From the NCBI GenBank assembly GCA_036925085.1, contig JAUPFP010000129.1, forward strand, positions 1 through 64,000: a DNA stretch of 64,000 nucleotides. Reading direction: 5' to 3'. Below are positions 40,881 to 51,900 of the stretch, in pieces; position 1 is the first letter of the stretch; the number at the start of each line of letters is the position of its first letter. Under the pieces are notes generated by a model. The model was not told the DNA's origin, did no database searches, and saw only the letters and a list, made by a program, of their open reading frames with translations. A program made the translations under genes and the position numbers. The DNA is from Brachycybe producta. Its lineage: Eukaryota > Arthropoda > Diplopoda > Playtdesmida > Andrognathidae.

Positions 40881-43105
40881 TGAACATTTAATGTTGAACG
40901 TTTAAGATTGAATGTTTAAGGTTTTACATTTAAGGTTTCACGTTTAAGGTTTCACGTTTATGGTTGAACATTTAAGGTTTCACGTTTAAGGTTGAACATT
41001 TAAGGTTTAACGTTTTAGGTTGAACGTTTAAGGTTGAACGTTTAAGATTGAACGTTTAAGGTTGAACGTTTTAGGTTGAACGTTTAAGATTGAACGTTTA
41101 AGGTTGAACGTTTAAGGTTGAACGTTTAAGATTGAACGTTTAAGGTTTTACATTTAATGTTGAACGTTTAAGGTTGAACGTTTAATGTTGAACGTTTAAG
41201 GTTGAACGTTTAAGGTTGAACATTTAAGGTTCATCGTATAAGGTTGAACATTTAAGGTTGAACGTTTAAGGTTGAACATTTATGGTTAAATGTTTAAGGT
41301 TGAACGTTTAAGGTTTAACTTTTAAGGTTGAACGTTTAAGGTTGAGCGTTTAAGGTTGAACGTTTAAGGTTGAACGTTTAAGGTTGAACGTTTAAGGTTG
41401 AACGTTTAAGGTTGAACGTTTAAGGTTGAACGTTTAAGGTTGAACGTTTAAGGTTGAACGTTTAAGGTTGAACGTTTAAGGTTGAACGTTTAAGGTTGAA
41501 CGTTTAAGGTTGAACGTTTAAGGTTGAACGTTTAAGGTTGAACGTTTAAGGTTGAACGTTTTAGGTTGAACGTTTAATTTTGAACGTTTAAGGTTGAACG
41601 TGTAAGCTTGAACGTTTAAGGTTGAACGTTTAAGGTTGAACGTTTAAGGTTGAACGTTTAAGGTTGAACTTTTAAGGTTGGACGTTTAAGGTTGAACGTT
41701 TAAGGTTGAACGTTTAAGGTTGAACGTTTAAGGTTGAACGTTTAAGGTTGAACATTTAAGGTTCATCGTTTAAGGTTGAACATTTAAGGTTGAACATTTA
41801 AGGTTGAATGTTTAAGGTTGAACGTTTAAGGTTGAACGTTTAAGGTTGAACGTTTAAGGTTTCACGTTTAAGGTTGAACGTTTAAGGTTTCAGGTTTAAG
41901 GTTTCACGTTTAAGGTTTCACGTTTAAGGTTGAATGTTTAAGGTTGAACTTTTAAGGTTGAACGTTTAAGGTTGAACGTTTAAGATTGAACGTTTAAGAT
42001 TGAACATTTAATGTTGAACGTTTAAGATTGAATGTTTAAGGTTTTACATTTAAGGTTTCACGTTTAAGGTTTCACGTTTATGGTTGAACATTTAAGGTTT
42101 CACGTTTAAGGTTGAACATTTAAGGTTTAACGTTTTAGGTTGAACGTTTAAGGTTGAACGTTTAAGATTGAACGTTTAAGGTTGAACGTTTTAGGTTGAA
42201 CGTTTAAGATTGAACGTTTAAGGTTGAACGTTTAAGGTTGAACGTTTAAGATTGAACGTTTAAGGTTTTACATTTAATGTTGAACGTTTAAGGTTGAACG
42301 TTTAATGTTGAACGTTTAAGGTTGAACGTTTAAGGTTGAACATTTAAGGTTCATCGTATAAGGTTGAACATTTAAGGTTGAACGTTTAAGGTTGAACATT
42401 TATGGTTAAATGTTTAAGGTTGAACGTTTAAGGTTTAACTTTTAAGGTTGAACGTTTAAGGTTGAGCGTTTAAGGTTGAACGTTTAAGGTTGAACGTTTA
42501 AGGTTGAACGTTTAAGGTTGAACGTTTAAGGTTGAACGTTTAAGGTTGAACGTTTAAGGTTGAACGTTTAAGGTTGAACGTTTAAGGTTGAACGTTTAAG
42601 GTTGAACGTTTAAGGTTGAACGTTTAAGGTTGAACGTTTAAGGTTGAACGTTTAAGGTTGAACGTTTTAGGTTGAACGTTTAATTTTGAACGTTTAAGGT
42701 TGAACGTGTAAGCTTGAACGTTTAAGGTTGAACGTTTAAGGTTGAACGTTTAAGGTTGAACGTTTAAGGTTGAACTTTTAAGGTTGGACGTTTAAGGTTG
42801 AACGTTTAAGGTTGAACGTTTAAGGTTGAACGTTTAAGGTTGAACGTTTAAGGTTGAACATTTAAGGTTCATCGTTTAAGGTTGAACATTTAAGGTTGAA
42901 CATTTAAGGTTGAATGTTTAAGGTTGAACGTTTAAGGTTGAACGTTTAAGGTTGAACGTTTAAGGTTTCACGTTTAAGGTTGAACGTTTAAGGTTTCAGG
43001 TTTAAGGTTTCACGTTTAAGGTTTCACGTTTAAGGTTGAATGTTTAAGGTTGAACTTTTAAGGTTGAACGTTTAAGGTTGAACGTTTAAGATTGAACGTT
43101 TAAGG
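40881..43105 (+). repeat. 1.12-kb tandem duplication inside the satellite
   Basis: About 40,881-41,999 and 42,001-43,105 carry the same series of variants in the same order. The series runs: AATGTTGAACG, GGTTTTACATTT, a TTTATGGTTGAAC unit, GGTTTAACGTTTTAGG, CATCGTATAAGG, a GGTTGAGCG unit, a GGTTGGACG unit and GGTTTCAGG. The shift is 1,120 bases at the start (80 units) and 1,106 at the end (79 units), so one unit was gained or lost. Beyond about 43,105 the copies diverge. Near identity points to a recent event. Confidence 0.88.
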
Positions 43106-46100
43106 TGGAACAATTAAGGTTGAACGTTTAAGATTGAACGTTTAAGGTTGAACATTTAAGGTTGAACATTTAAGGTTGAACGTTTAAGGTTGAACGTTTA
43201 AGGTTGAACGTTTAAGTTTGAACATTTAAGGTTCATCGTTTAAGGTTGAACATTTAAGGTTGAACATTTAAGGTTGAATGTTTAAGGTTGAACGTTTAAG
43301 GTTGAACGTTTAAGGTTGAACGTTTAAGATTGAACGTTTAAGGTTGAACGTTTACGGTTTCACGTTTAAGGTTGAACGACTAAGGTTGAACGTTTAAGGT
43401 TTCACTTTTAAGGTTTCACGTTTAAGGTTTCACGTTTAAGGTTGAACGTTTAAGGTTGTACCTTTAAGGTTGAACTTTTAAGGTTTCACGTTTAAGGTTG
43501 AACGTTTAAGGTTGAACGTTTAAGGTTTCACGTTTAAGGTTTCACGTTTAAGGTTGAACGTTTAAGGTTGAATGTTTAAGGTTGAACGTTTAAGGTTGTA
43601 CGTTTAAGTTTGAACGTTTAAGGTTGAACGTTTAAGGTTGAACGTTTAAGGTTGAACGTTTAAGGTTGAACGTTTAAGGTTGAATGTTTAAGGTTGAACG
43701 TTTAAGGTTGAACGTTTAAGGCTGAACGTTTAAGATTGAACGTTTAAGGTTGAATGTTTAAGGTTGAACGTTTAAGGTTGAACGTTTAAGGTTTTACGTT
43801 TAAGGTTTCACGATTAAGGTTGAACGTTTAAGGTTTCACGTTTAAGGTTGAACGTTTAAGGTTGAACATTTAAGCTTGAACGTTTAAGGTTGAACGTTTA
43901 AGGTTTCACGTTTAAGGTTTAACGTTTAAGGTTTCACGTTTAAGGTTTCACGTTTAAGGTTGTACGTTTAAGGTTGAAAGTTTAAGGTTGAACGTTTAAG
44001 GTTGAACGTTTAAGGCTGAACGTTTAAGATTGAACGTTTAAGGTTGAATGTTTAAGGTTGAACGTTTAAGGTTGAACGTTTAAGGTTTTACGTTTAAGGT
44101 TTCACGTTTAAGGTTGAACGTTTAAGGTTTCACGTTTAAGGTTGAACGTTTAAGGTTGAACATTTAAGCTTGAACGTTTAAGGTTGAACGTTTAAGGTTT
44201 CACGTTTAAGGTTGAACGTTTAAGGTTTCACGTTTAAGGTTTCACGTTTAAGGTTGTACGTTTAAGGTTGAATGTTTAAGGTTGAACGTTTAAGGTTGTA
44301 CTTTTAAGGTTGAACGTTTAAGGTTGAACGTTTAAGGTTGAACGTTTAATTTTGAACGTTTAAGGTTGAACGTTTAAGGTTGAACGTTTAAGGTTGAACG
44401 TTTAAGGCTGAACGTTTAAGATTGAACGTTTAAGGATGAACGTTTAAGGTTGAACGTTTAAGGTTGAACGTTTAATTTTGAAAGGTTAAGGTTGAACGTT
44501 TAAGGTTGAACATTTAAGTTTGAACGTTTAAGGTTGAACGTTTAAGGTTGAACGTTTAAGATTGAACGTTTAAGCTTGAACGTTTAAGGTTGAACGTTTA
44601 AGGTTGAACGTTTAATTTTGAACGGTTAAGGTTGAACGTTTAAGGTTGAACATTTAAGCTTGAACGTTTAAGGTTGAACGTTTAAGGTTGAACGTTTAAG
44701 GTTGAACGTTTAAGGTTGAACGTTTAAGATTGAACGTTTAAGGTTGAACGTTTACGGTTTCACGTTTAAGGTTGAACGTTTAAGGTTTCACATTTAAGGT
44801 TGAACGTTTAAGGTTGAACGTTTAAGGTTGAACGACTAAGGTTGAACGTTTAAGGTTTCACTTTTAAGGTTTCACGTTTAAGGTTTCACGTTTAAGGTTG
44901 AACGTTTAAGGTTGTACCTTTAAGGTTGAACTTTTAAGGTTTCACGTTTAAGGTTGAACGTTTAAGGTTGAACGTTTAAGGTTTCACGTTTAAGGTTTCA
45001 CGTTTAAGGTTGAACGTTTAAGGTTGAATGTTTAAGGTTGAACGTTTAAGGTTGTACGTTTAAGTTTGAACGTTTTAGGTTGAACGTTTAAGGTTGAACG
45101 TTTAAGGTTGAACGTTTAAGGTTGAACATTTAAGGTTGAATGTTTAAGGTTGAACGTTTAAGGTTGAACGTTTAAGGCTGAACGTTTAAGATTGAACGTT
45201 TAAGGTTGAATGTTTAAGGTTGAACGTTTAAGGTTGAATGTTTAAGGTTTTACGTTTAACGTTTCACGTTTAAGGTTGAACGTTTATGGTTGAACGTTTA
45301 AGGTTGAACGTTTAAGGTTTCACGTTTAAGGTTGAACGTTTAAGGTTGAACATTTAAGCTTGAACGTTTAAGGTTGAACGTTTAAGGTTTCACGTTTAAG
45401 GTTGAACGTTTAAGGTTTCACGTTTAAGGTTTCACGTTTAAGGTTGTACGTTTAAGGTTGAATGTTTAAGGTTGAACGTTTAAGGTTGAACGTTTAAGGC
45501 TGAACGTTTAAGATTGAACGTTTAAGGTTGAATGTTTAAGGTTGAACGTTTAAGGTTGAACGTTTAAGGTTTTACGTTTAAGGTTGAACGTTTAATTTTG
45601 AACGTTTAAGGTTTCACGTTTAAGGTTGAACGTTTAAGGTTGAACATTTAAGCTTGAACGTTTAAGGTTGAACGTTTAAGGTTTCACGTTTAAGGTTGAA
45701 CGTTTAAGGTTTCACGTTTAAGGTTTCACGTTTAAGGTTGTACGTTTAAGGTTGAATGTTTAAGGTTGAACGTTTAAGGTTGTACTTTTAAGGTTGAACG
45801 TTTAAGGTTGAACGTTTAAGGTTGAACGTTTAATTTTGAACGTTTAAGGTTGAACGTTTAAGGTTGAACGTTTAAGGTTGAACGTTTAAGGTTGAACGTT
45901 TAAGGCTGAACGTTTAAGATTGAACGTTTAAGGATGAACGTTTAAGGTTGAACGTTTAAGGTTGAACGTTTAATTTTGAAAGGTTAAGGTTGAACTTTTA
46001 AGGTTGAACATTTAAGTTTGAACGTTTAAGGTTGAACGTTTAAGGTTGAACGTTTAAGGTTGAACGTTTAAGCTTGAACGTTTAAGGTTGAACGTTTAAG

Positions 46101-46539
46101 GTTGAACGTTTAATTTTGAACGGTTAAGGTTGAACGTTTAAGGTTGAACATTTAAGCTTGAACGTTTAAGGTTGAACGTATAAGGTTGAACGTTTAAGGT
46201 TGAACGTTTAAGGTTGAACGTTTAAGATTGAACGTTTAAGGTTGAACGTTTAATTTTGAACGGTTAAGGTTGATCGTTTAAGGTTGAACATTTAAGGTTG
46301 AACGTTTAAGGTTGAACGTTTAAGGTTGAACGTTTAAGGTTGAACGTTTAAGGTTGAACGTTTAAGGTTGAACGTTTAAGGTTGAACGTTTAAGGTTGAA
46401 CTTTTAAGGTTGAACGTTTAATGTTGAACGTTTAAGGTTGAACGTTTAAGGTTGAACGTTTAAGGTTGAACGTTTAAGGTTGAACGTTTAAGGTTGAACT
46501 TTTAAGGTTGAACGTTTAAGGTTGAACGTTTAAGGTTGA

Positions 46540-49500
46540 ACGTTTAATGTTTCACGTTTAAGGTTTCACGTTTAAGGTTGAACGTTTAAGGTTCAATGTT
46601 TAAGGTTGAACGTTTAAGGTTGAACGTTTAAGGTTCAATGTTTAAGGTTGAACGTTTAAGGTTGTACGTTTAAGTTTGAACGTTTAAGGTTCAATGTTTA
46701 AGGTTGAACGTTTAAGGTTGTACGTTTAAGTTTGAACGTTTAAGGTTGAACATTTAAGGTTGAACGTTTAAGGTTGAACGTTTAAGGTTGAACGTTTAAG
46801 GCTGAACGTTTAAGATTGAACATTTAAGATTGAACGTTTAAGGTTGAACGTTTAAGGTTGAACGTTTAAGGTTGAACGTTTAAGGTTGAACGTTTAAGGT
46901 TGAACATTTAAGGTTGAACGTTTAAGGTTGAACGTTTAAGGTTGAACATTTAAGGTTCATCGTTTAAGGTTGAACAATTAAGGTTGAACATTTAATGTTG
47001 AATGTTTAAGGTTGAACGTTTAAGGTTGAACGTTTAAGGATGAACGTTTAAGGTTGGACGTTTAAGGTTGAACGTTTAATTTTGAAAGGTTAAGGTTGAA
47101 CGTTTAAGGTTGAACATTTAAGCTTGAACGTTTAAGGTTGAACGTTTAAGGTTGAACGTTTAAGGTTGAACATTTAAGCTTGAACGTTTAAGGTTGAATG
47201 TTTAAGGTTGAACGTTTAAGGTTGAACGTTTAAGGTTGAACGTTTAAAGGTTGAACTTTAAAGGTTGAACTATTAAGGTTGAACGTTTAAGGTTGAACGT
47301 TTAAGGTTGAACGTTTAAGGTTGAACGTTTAAGGTTGAACATTTAAGGTTCATCGTTTAAGGTTGAACATTTAAGGTTGAACATTTAATGTTGAATGTTT
47401 AAGGTTGAACGTTTAAGGTTGAACGTTTAAGGTTGAACGTTTAAGGTTGAACGTTTAAGGTTTCACGTTTAAGGTTTCACGTTTAAGGTTGTACGTTTAA
47501 GGTTGAATGTTTAAGGTTGAACGTTTAAGGTTGTACTTTTAAGGTTGAACGTTTAAGGTTGAACGTTTAAGGTTGAACGTTTAAGGTTGAACGTTTAATT
47601 TTGAACGTTTAAGGTTTCACGTTTAAGGTTGAACGTTTAAGGTTTCACGTTTAAGGTTGAACGTTTAAGGTTGAACATTTAAGATTGAACGTTTAAGGTT
47701 GAACGTTTAAGGTTTCACATTTAAGGTTGAACGTTTAAGGTTTCATGTTTAAGGTTTCACGTTTAAGGTTGTACGTTTAAGGTTGAATGTTTAAGGTTGA
47801 ACGTTTAAGGTTGTACTTTTAAGGTTGAACGTTTAAGGTTGAACGTTTAAGGTTGAACGTTTAATTTTGAACGTTTAAGGTTGAACGTTTAAGGTTGAAC
47901 GTTTAAGGTTGAACGTTTAAGGTTGAACGTTTAAGGCTGAACGTTTAAGATTGAACGTTTAAGGATGAACGTTTAAGGATGAACGTTTAAGGTTGAACGT
48001 TTAAGGTTGAACGTTTAATTTTGAAAGGTTAAGGTTGAACGTTTAAGGTTGAACATTTAAGTTTGAACGTTTAAGGTTGAACGTTTAAGGTTGAACTTTT
48101 AAGGTTGAACGTTTAAGCTTGAACGTTTAAGGTTGAACGTTTAAGGTTGAACGTTTAAGGTTGAACGTTTAAGGTTGAACGTTTAAGGATGAACGTTTAA
48201 GGTTGAACGTTTAAGGTTGAACGTTTAATTTTGAACGCTTAAGGTTGAACGTTTAAGGTTGAACATTTAAGCTTGAACGTTTAAGGTTGAACGTTTAAGG
48301 TTGAACGTTTAAGGTTGAACGTTTAAGGTTGAACGTTTAAGATTGAACGTTTAAGGTTGAACGTTTAATTTTGAACGGTTAAGGTTGATCGTTTAAGGTT
48401 GAACATTTAAGGTTGAACGTTTAAGGTTGAACGTTTAAGGTTGAACGTTTAAGGTTGAACGTTTAAGGTTGAACGTTTAAGGTTGAACGTTTAAGGTTGA
48501 ACGTTTAAGGTTGAACGTTTAAGGTTGAACGTTTAAGGTTGAACGTTTAAGGTTGAACGTTTAAAGTTGAACGTTTAAGGTTGAACGTTTAAGGTTGAAC
48601 GTTTAAGGTTGAACGTTTAATGTTTCATGTTTAAGGTTTCACGTTTAAGGTTGAACGTTTAAGGTTCAATGTTTAAGGTTGAACGTTTAAGGTTGTACGT
48701 TTAAGTTTGAACGTTTAAGGTTGAACATTTAAGGTTGAACGTTTAAGGTTGAACGTTTAAGGTTGAACGTTTAAGGCTGAACGTTTAAGATTGAACATTT
48801 AAGATTGAACGTTTAAGGTTGAACGTTTAAGGTTGAACGTTTAAGGTTGAACGTTTAAGGTTGAACGTTTAAGGTTGAACGTTTAAGGTTGAATGTTTAA
48901 GGTTGAACATTTAAGGTTCATCGTTTAAGGTTGAACATTTAAGGTTGAACATTTAATGTTGAATGTTTAAGGTTGAACGTTTAAGGTTGAACGTTTAAGG
49001 TTGAACGTTTAAGGTTGTACGTTTAAGTTTGAACGTTTAAGGCTGAACGTTTAAGATTGAACGTTTAAGGATGAACGTTTAAGGTTGAACGTTTAAGGTT
49101 GAACGTTTAATTTTGAAAGGTTAAGGTTGAACGTTTAAGGTTGAACGTTTAAGGTTGAACGTTTAAGGTTGAACGTTTAAGGTTGAACGTTTAAGGTTGA
49201 ACGTTTAAGGTTGAACGTTTAAGGTTGAACGTTTAAGGTTGAACGTTTAATGTTTCACGTTTAAGGTTTCACGTTTAAGGTTGAACGTTTAAGGTTCAAT
49301 GTTTAAGGTTGAACGTTTAAGGTTGTACGTTTAAGTTTGAACGTTTAAGGTTCAATGTTTAAGGTTGAACGTTTAAGGTTGTACGTTTAAGTTTGAACGT
49401 TTAAGGTTGAACATTTAAGGTTGAACGTTTAAGGTTGAACGTTTAAGGTTGAACGTTTAAGGCTGAACGTTTAAGATTGAACATTTAAGATTGAACGTTT

Positions 49501-51900
49501 AAGGTTGAACGTTTAAGGTTGAACGTTTAAGGTTGAACGTTTAAGGTTGAACGTTTAAGGTTGAACATTTAAGGTTGAACGTTTAAGGTTGAACGTTTAA
49601 GGTTGAACATTTAAGGTTCATCGTTTAAGGTTGAACAATTAAGGTTGAACATTTAATGTTGAATGTTTAAGGTTGAACGTTTAAGGTTGAACGTTTAAGG
49701 TTGAACGTTTAAGGTTGAACGTTTAAGGTTGTACGTTTAAGTTTGAACGTTTAAGGCTGAACGTTTAAGATTGAACGTTTAAGGATGAACGTTTAAGGTT
49801 GAACGTTTAAGGTTGAACGTTTAATTTTGAAAGGTTAAGGTTGAACGTTTAAGGTTGAACATTTAAGCTTGAACGTTTAAGGTTGAACGTTTAAGGTTGA
49901 ACGTTTAAGGTTGAACATTTAAGCTTGAACGTTTAAGGTTGAATGTTTAAGGTTGAACGTTTAAGGTTGAACGTTTAAGGTTGAACGTTTAAAGGTTGAA
50001 CTTTAAAGGTTGAACTTTTAAGGTTGAACGTTTAAGGTTGAACGTTTAAGGTTGAACGTTTAAGGTTGAACGTTTAAGGTTGAACATTTAAGGTTCATCG
50101 TTTAAGGTTGAACATTTAAGGTTGAACATTTAATGTTGAATGTTTAAGGTTGAACGTTTAAGGTTGAACGTTTAAGGTTGAACGTTTAAGGTTGAACGTT
50201 TAAGGTTTCACGTTTAAGGTTTCACGTTTAAGGTTGTACGTTTAAGGTTGAATGTTTAAGGTTGAACGTTTAAGGTTGTACTTTTAAGGTTGAACGTTTA
50301 AGGTTGAACGTTTAAGGTTGAACGTTTAATTTTGAACGTTTAAGGTTTCACGTTTAAGGTTGAACGTTTAAGGTTTCACGTTTAAGGTTGAACGTTTAAG
50401 GTTGAACATTTAAGATTGAACGTTTAAGGTTGAACGTTTAAGGTTTCACATTTAAGGTTGAACGTTTAAGGTTTCACGTTTAAGGTTTCACGTTTAAGGT
50501 TGTACGTTTAAGGTTGAATGTTTAAGGTTGAACGTTTAAGGTTGTACTTTTAAGGTTGAACGTTTAAGGTTGAACGTTTAAGGTTGAACGTTTAATTTTG
50601 AACGTTTAAGGTTGAACGTTTAAGGTTGAACGTTTAAGGTTGAACGTTTAAGGTTGAACGTTTAAGGCTGAACGTTTAAGATTGAACGTTTAAGGATGAA
50701 CGTTTAAGGATGAACGTTTAAGGTTGAACGTTTAAGGTTGAACGTTTAATTTTGAAAGGTTAAGGTTGAACGTTTAAGGTTGAACATTTAAGTTTGAACG
50801 TTTAAGGTTGAACGTTTAAGGTTGAACTTTTAAGGTTGAACGTTTAAGCTTGAACGTTTAAGGTTGAACGTTTAAGGTTGAACGTTTAAGGTTGAACGTT
50901 TAAGGTTGAACGTTTAAGGATGAACGTTTAAGGTTGAACGTTTAAGGTTGAACGTTTAATTTTGAACGCTTAAGGTTGAACGTTTAAGGTTGAACATTTA
51001 AGCTTGAACGTTTAAGGTTGAACGTTTAAGGTTGAACGTTTAAGGTTGAACGTTTAAGGTTGAACGTTTAAGGTTGAACGTTTAAGATTGAACGTTTAAG
51101 GTTGAACGTTTAATTTTGAACGGTTAAGGTTGATCGTTTAAGGTTGAACATTTAAGGTTGAACGTTTAAGGTTGAACGTTTAAGGTTGAACGTTTAAGGT
51201 TGAACGTTTAAGGTTGAACGTTTAAGGTTGAACGTTTAAGGTTGAACGTTTAAGGTTGAACGTTTAAGGTTGAACGTTTAAGGTTGAACGTTTAAGGTTG
51301 AACGTTTAAGGTTGAACGTTTAAGGTTGAACGTTTAAGGTTGAACGTTTAATGTTTCATGTTTAAGGTTTCACGTTTAAGGTTGAACGTTTAAGGTTCAA
51401 TGTTTAAGGTTGAACGTTTAAGGTTGTACGTTTAAGTTTGAACGTTTAAGGTTGAACATTTAAGGTTGAACGTTTAAGGTTGAACGTTTAAGGTTGAACG
51501 TTTAAGGCTGAACGTTTAAGATTGAACATTTAAGATTAAACGTTTAAGGTTGAACGTTTAAGGTTGAACGTTTAAGGTTGAACGTTTAAGGTTGAACGTT
51601 TAAGGTTGAACGTTTAAGGTTGAACGTTTAAGGTTGAACATTTAAGGTTCATCGTTTAAGGTTGAACATATAAGGTTGAACATTTAATGTTGAATGTTTA
51701 AGGTTGAACGTTTAAGGTTGAACGTTTAAGGTTGAACGTTTAAGGTTGTACGTTTAAGTTTGAACGTTTAAGGCTGAACGTTTAAGATTGAACGTTTAAG
51801 GATGAACGTTTAAGGTTGAACGTTTAAGGTTGAACGTTTAATTTTGAAAGGTTAAGGTTGAACGTTTAAGGTTGAACATTTAAGCTTGAACGTTTAAGGT
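46540..51900 (+). repeat. 2.745-kb tandem duplication inside the satellite
   Basis: About 46.54-49.1 kb is repeated at about 49.24-51.9 kb. Shared landmarks are AAAGGTTGAACTTTAAAGG at 47,246 and 49,991, TTGTACTTTT at 47,531 and 50,276, and GGTTGATCG at 48,386 and 51,131, all shifted by 2,745. Earlier landmarks shift by 2,661, an 84-base difference of six units. The AAAGG block occurs once more at 52,008, and GGTTGATCG also at 46,271, so related copies extend on both sides. Confidence 0.85.
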
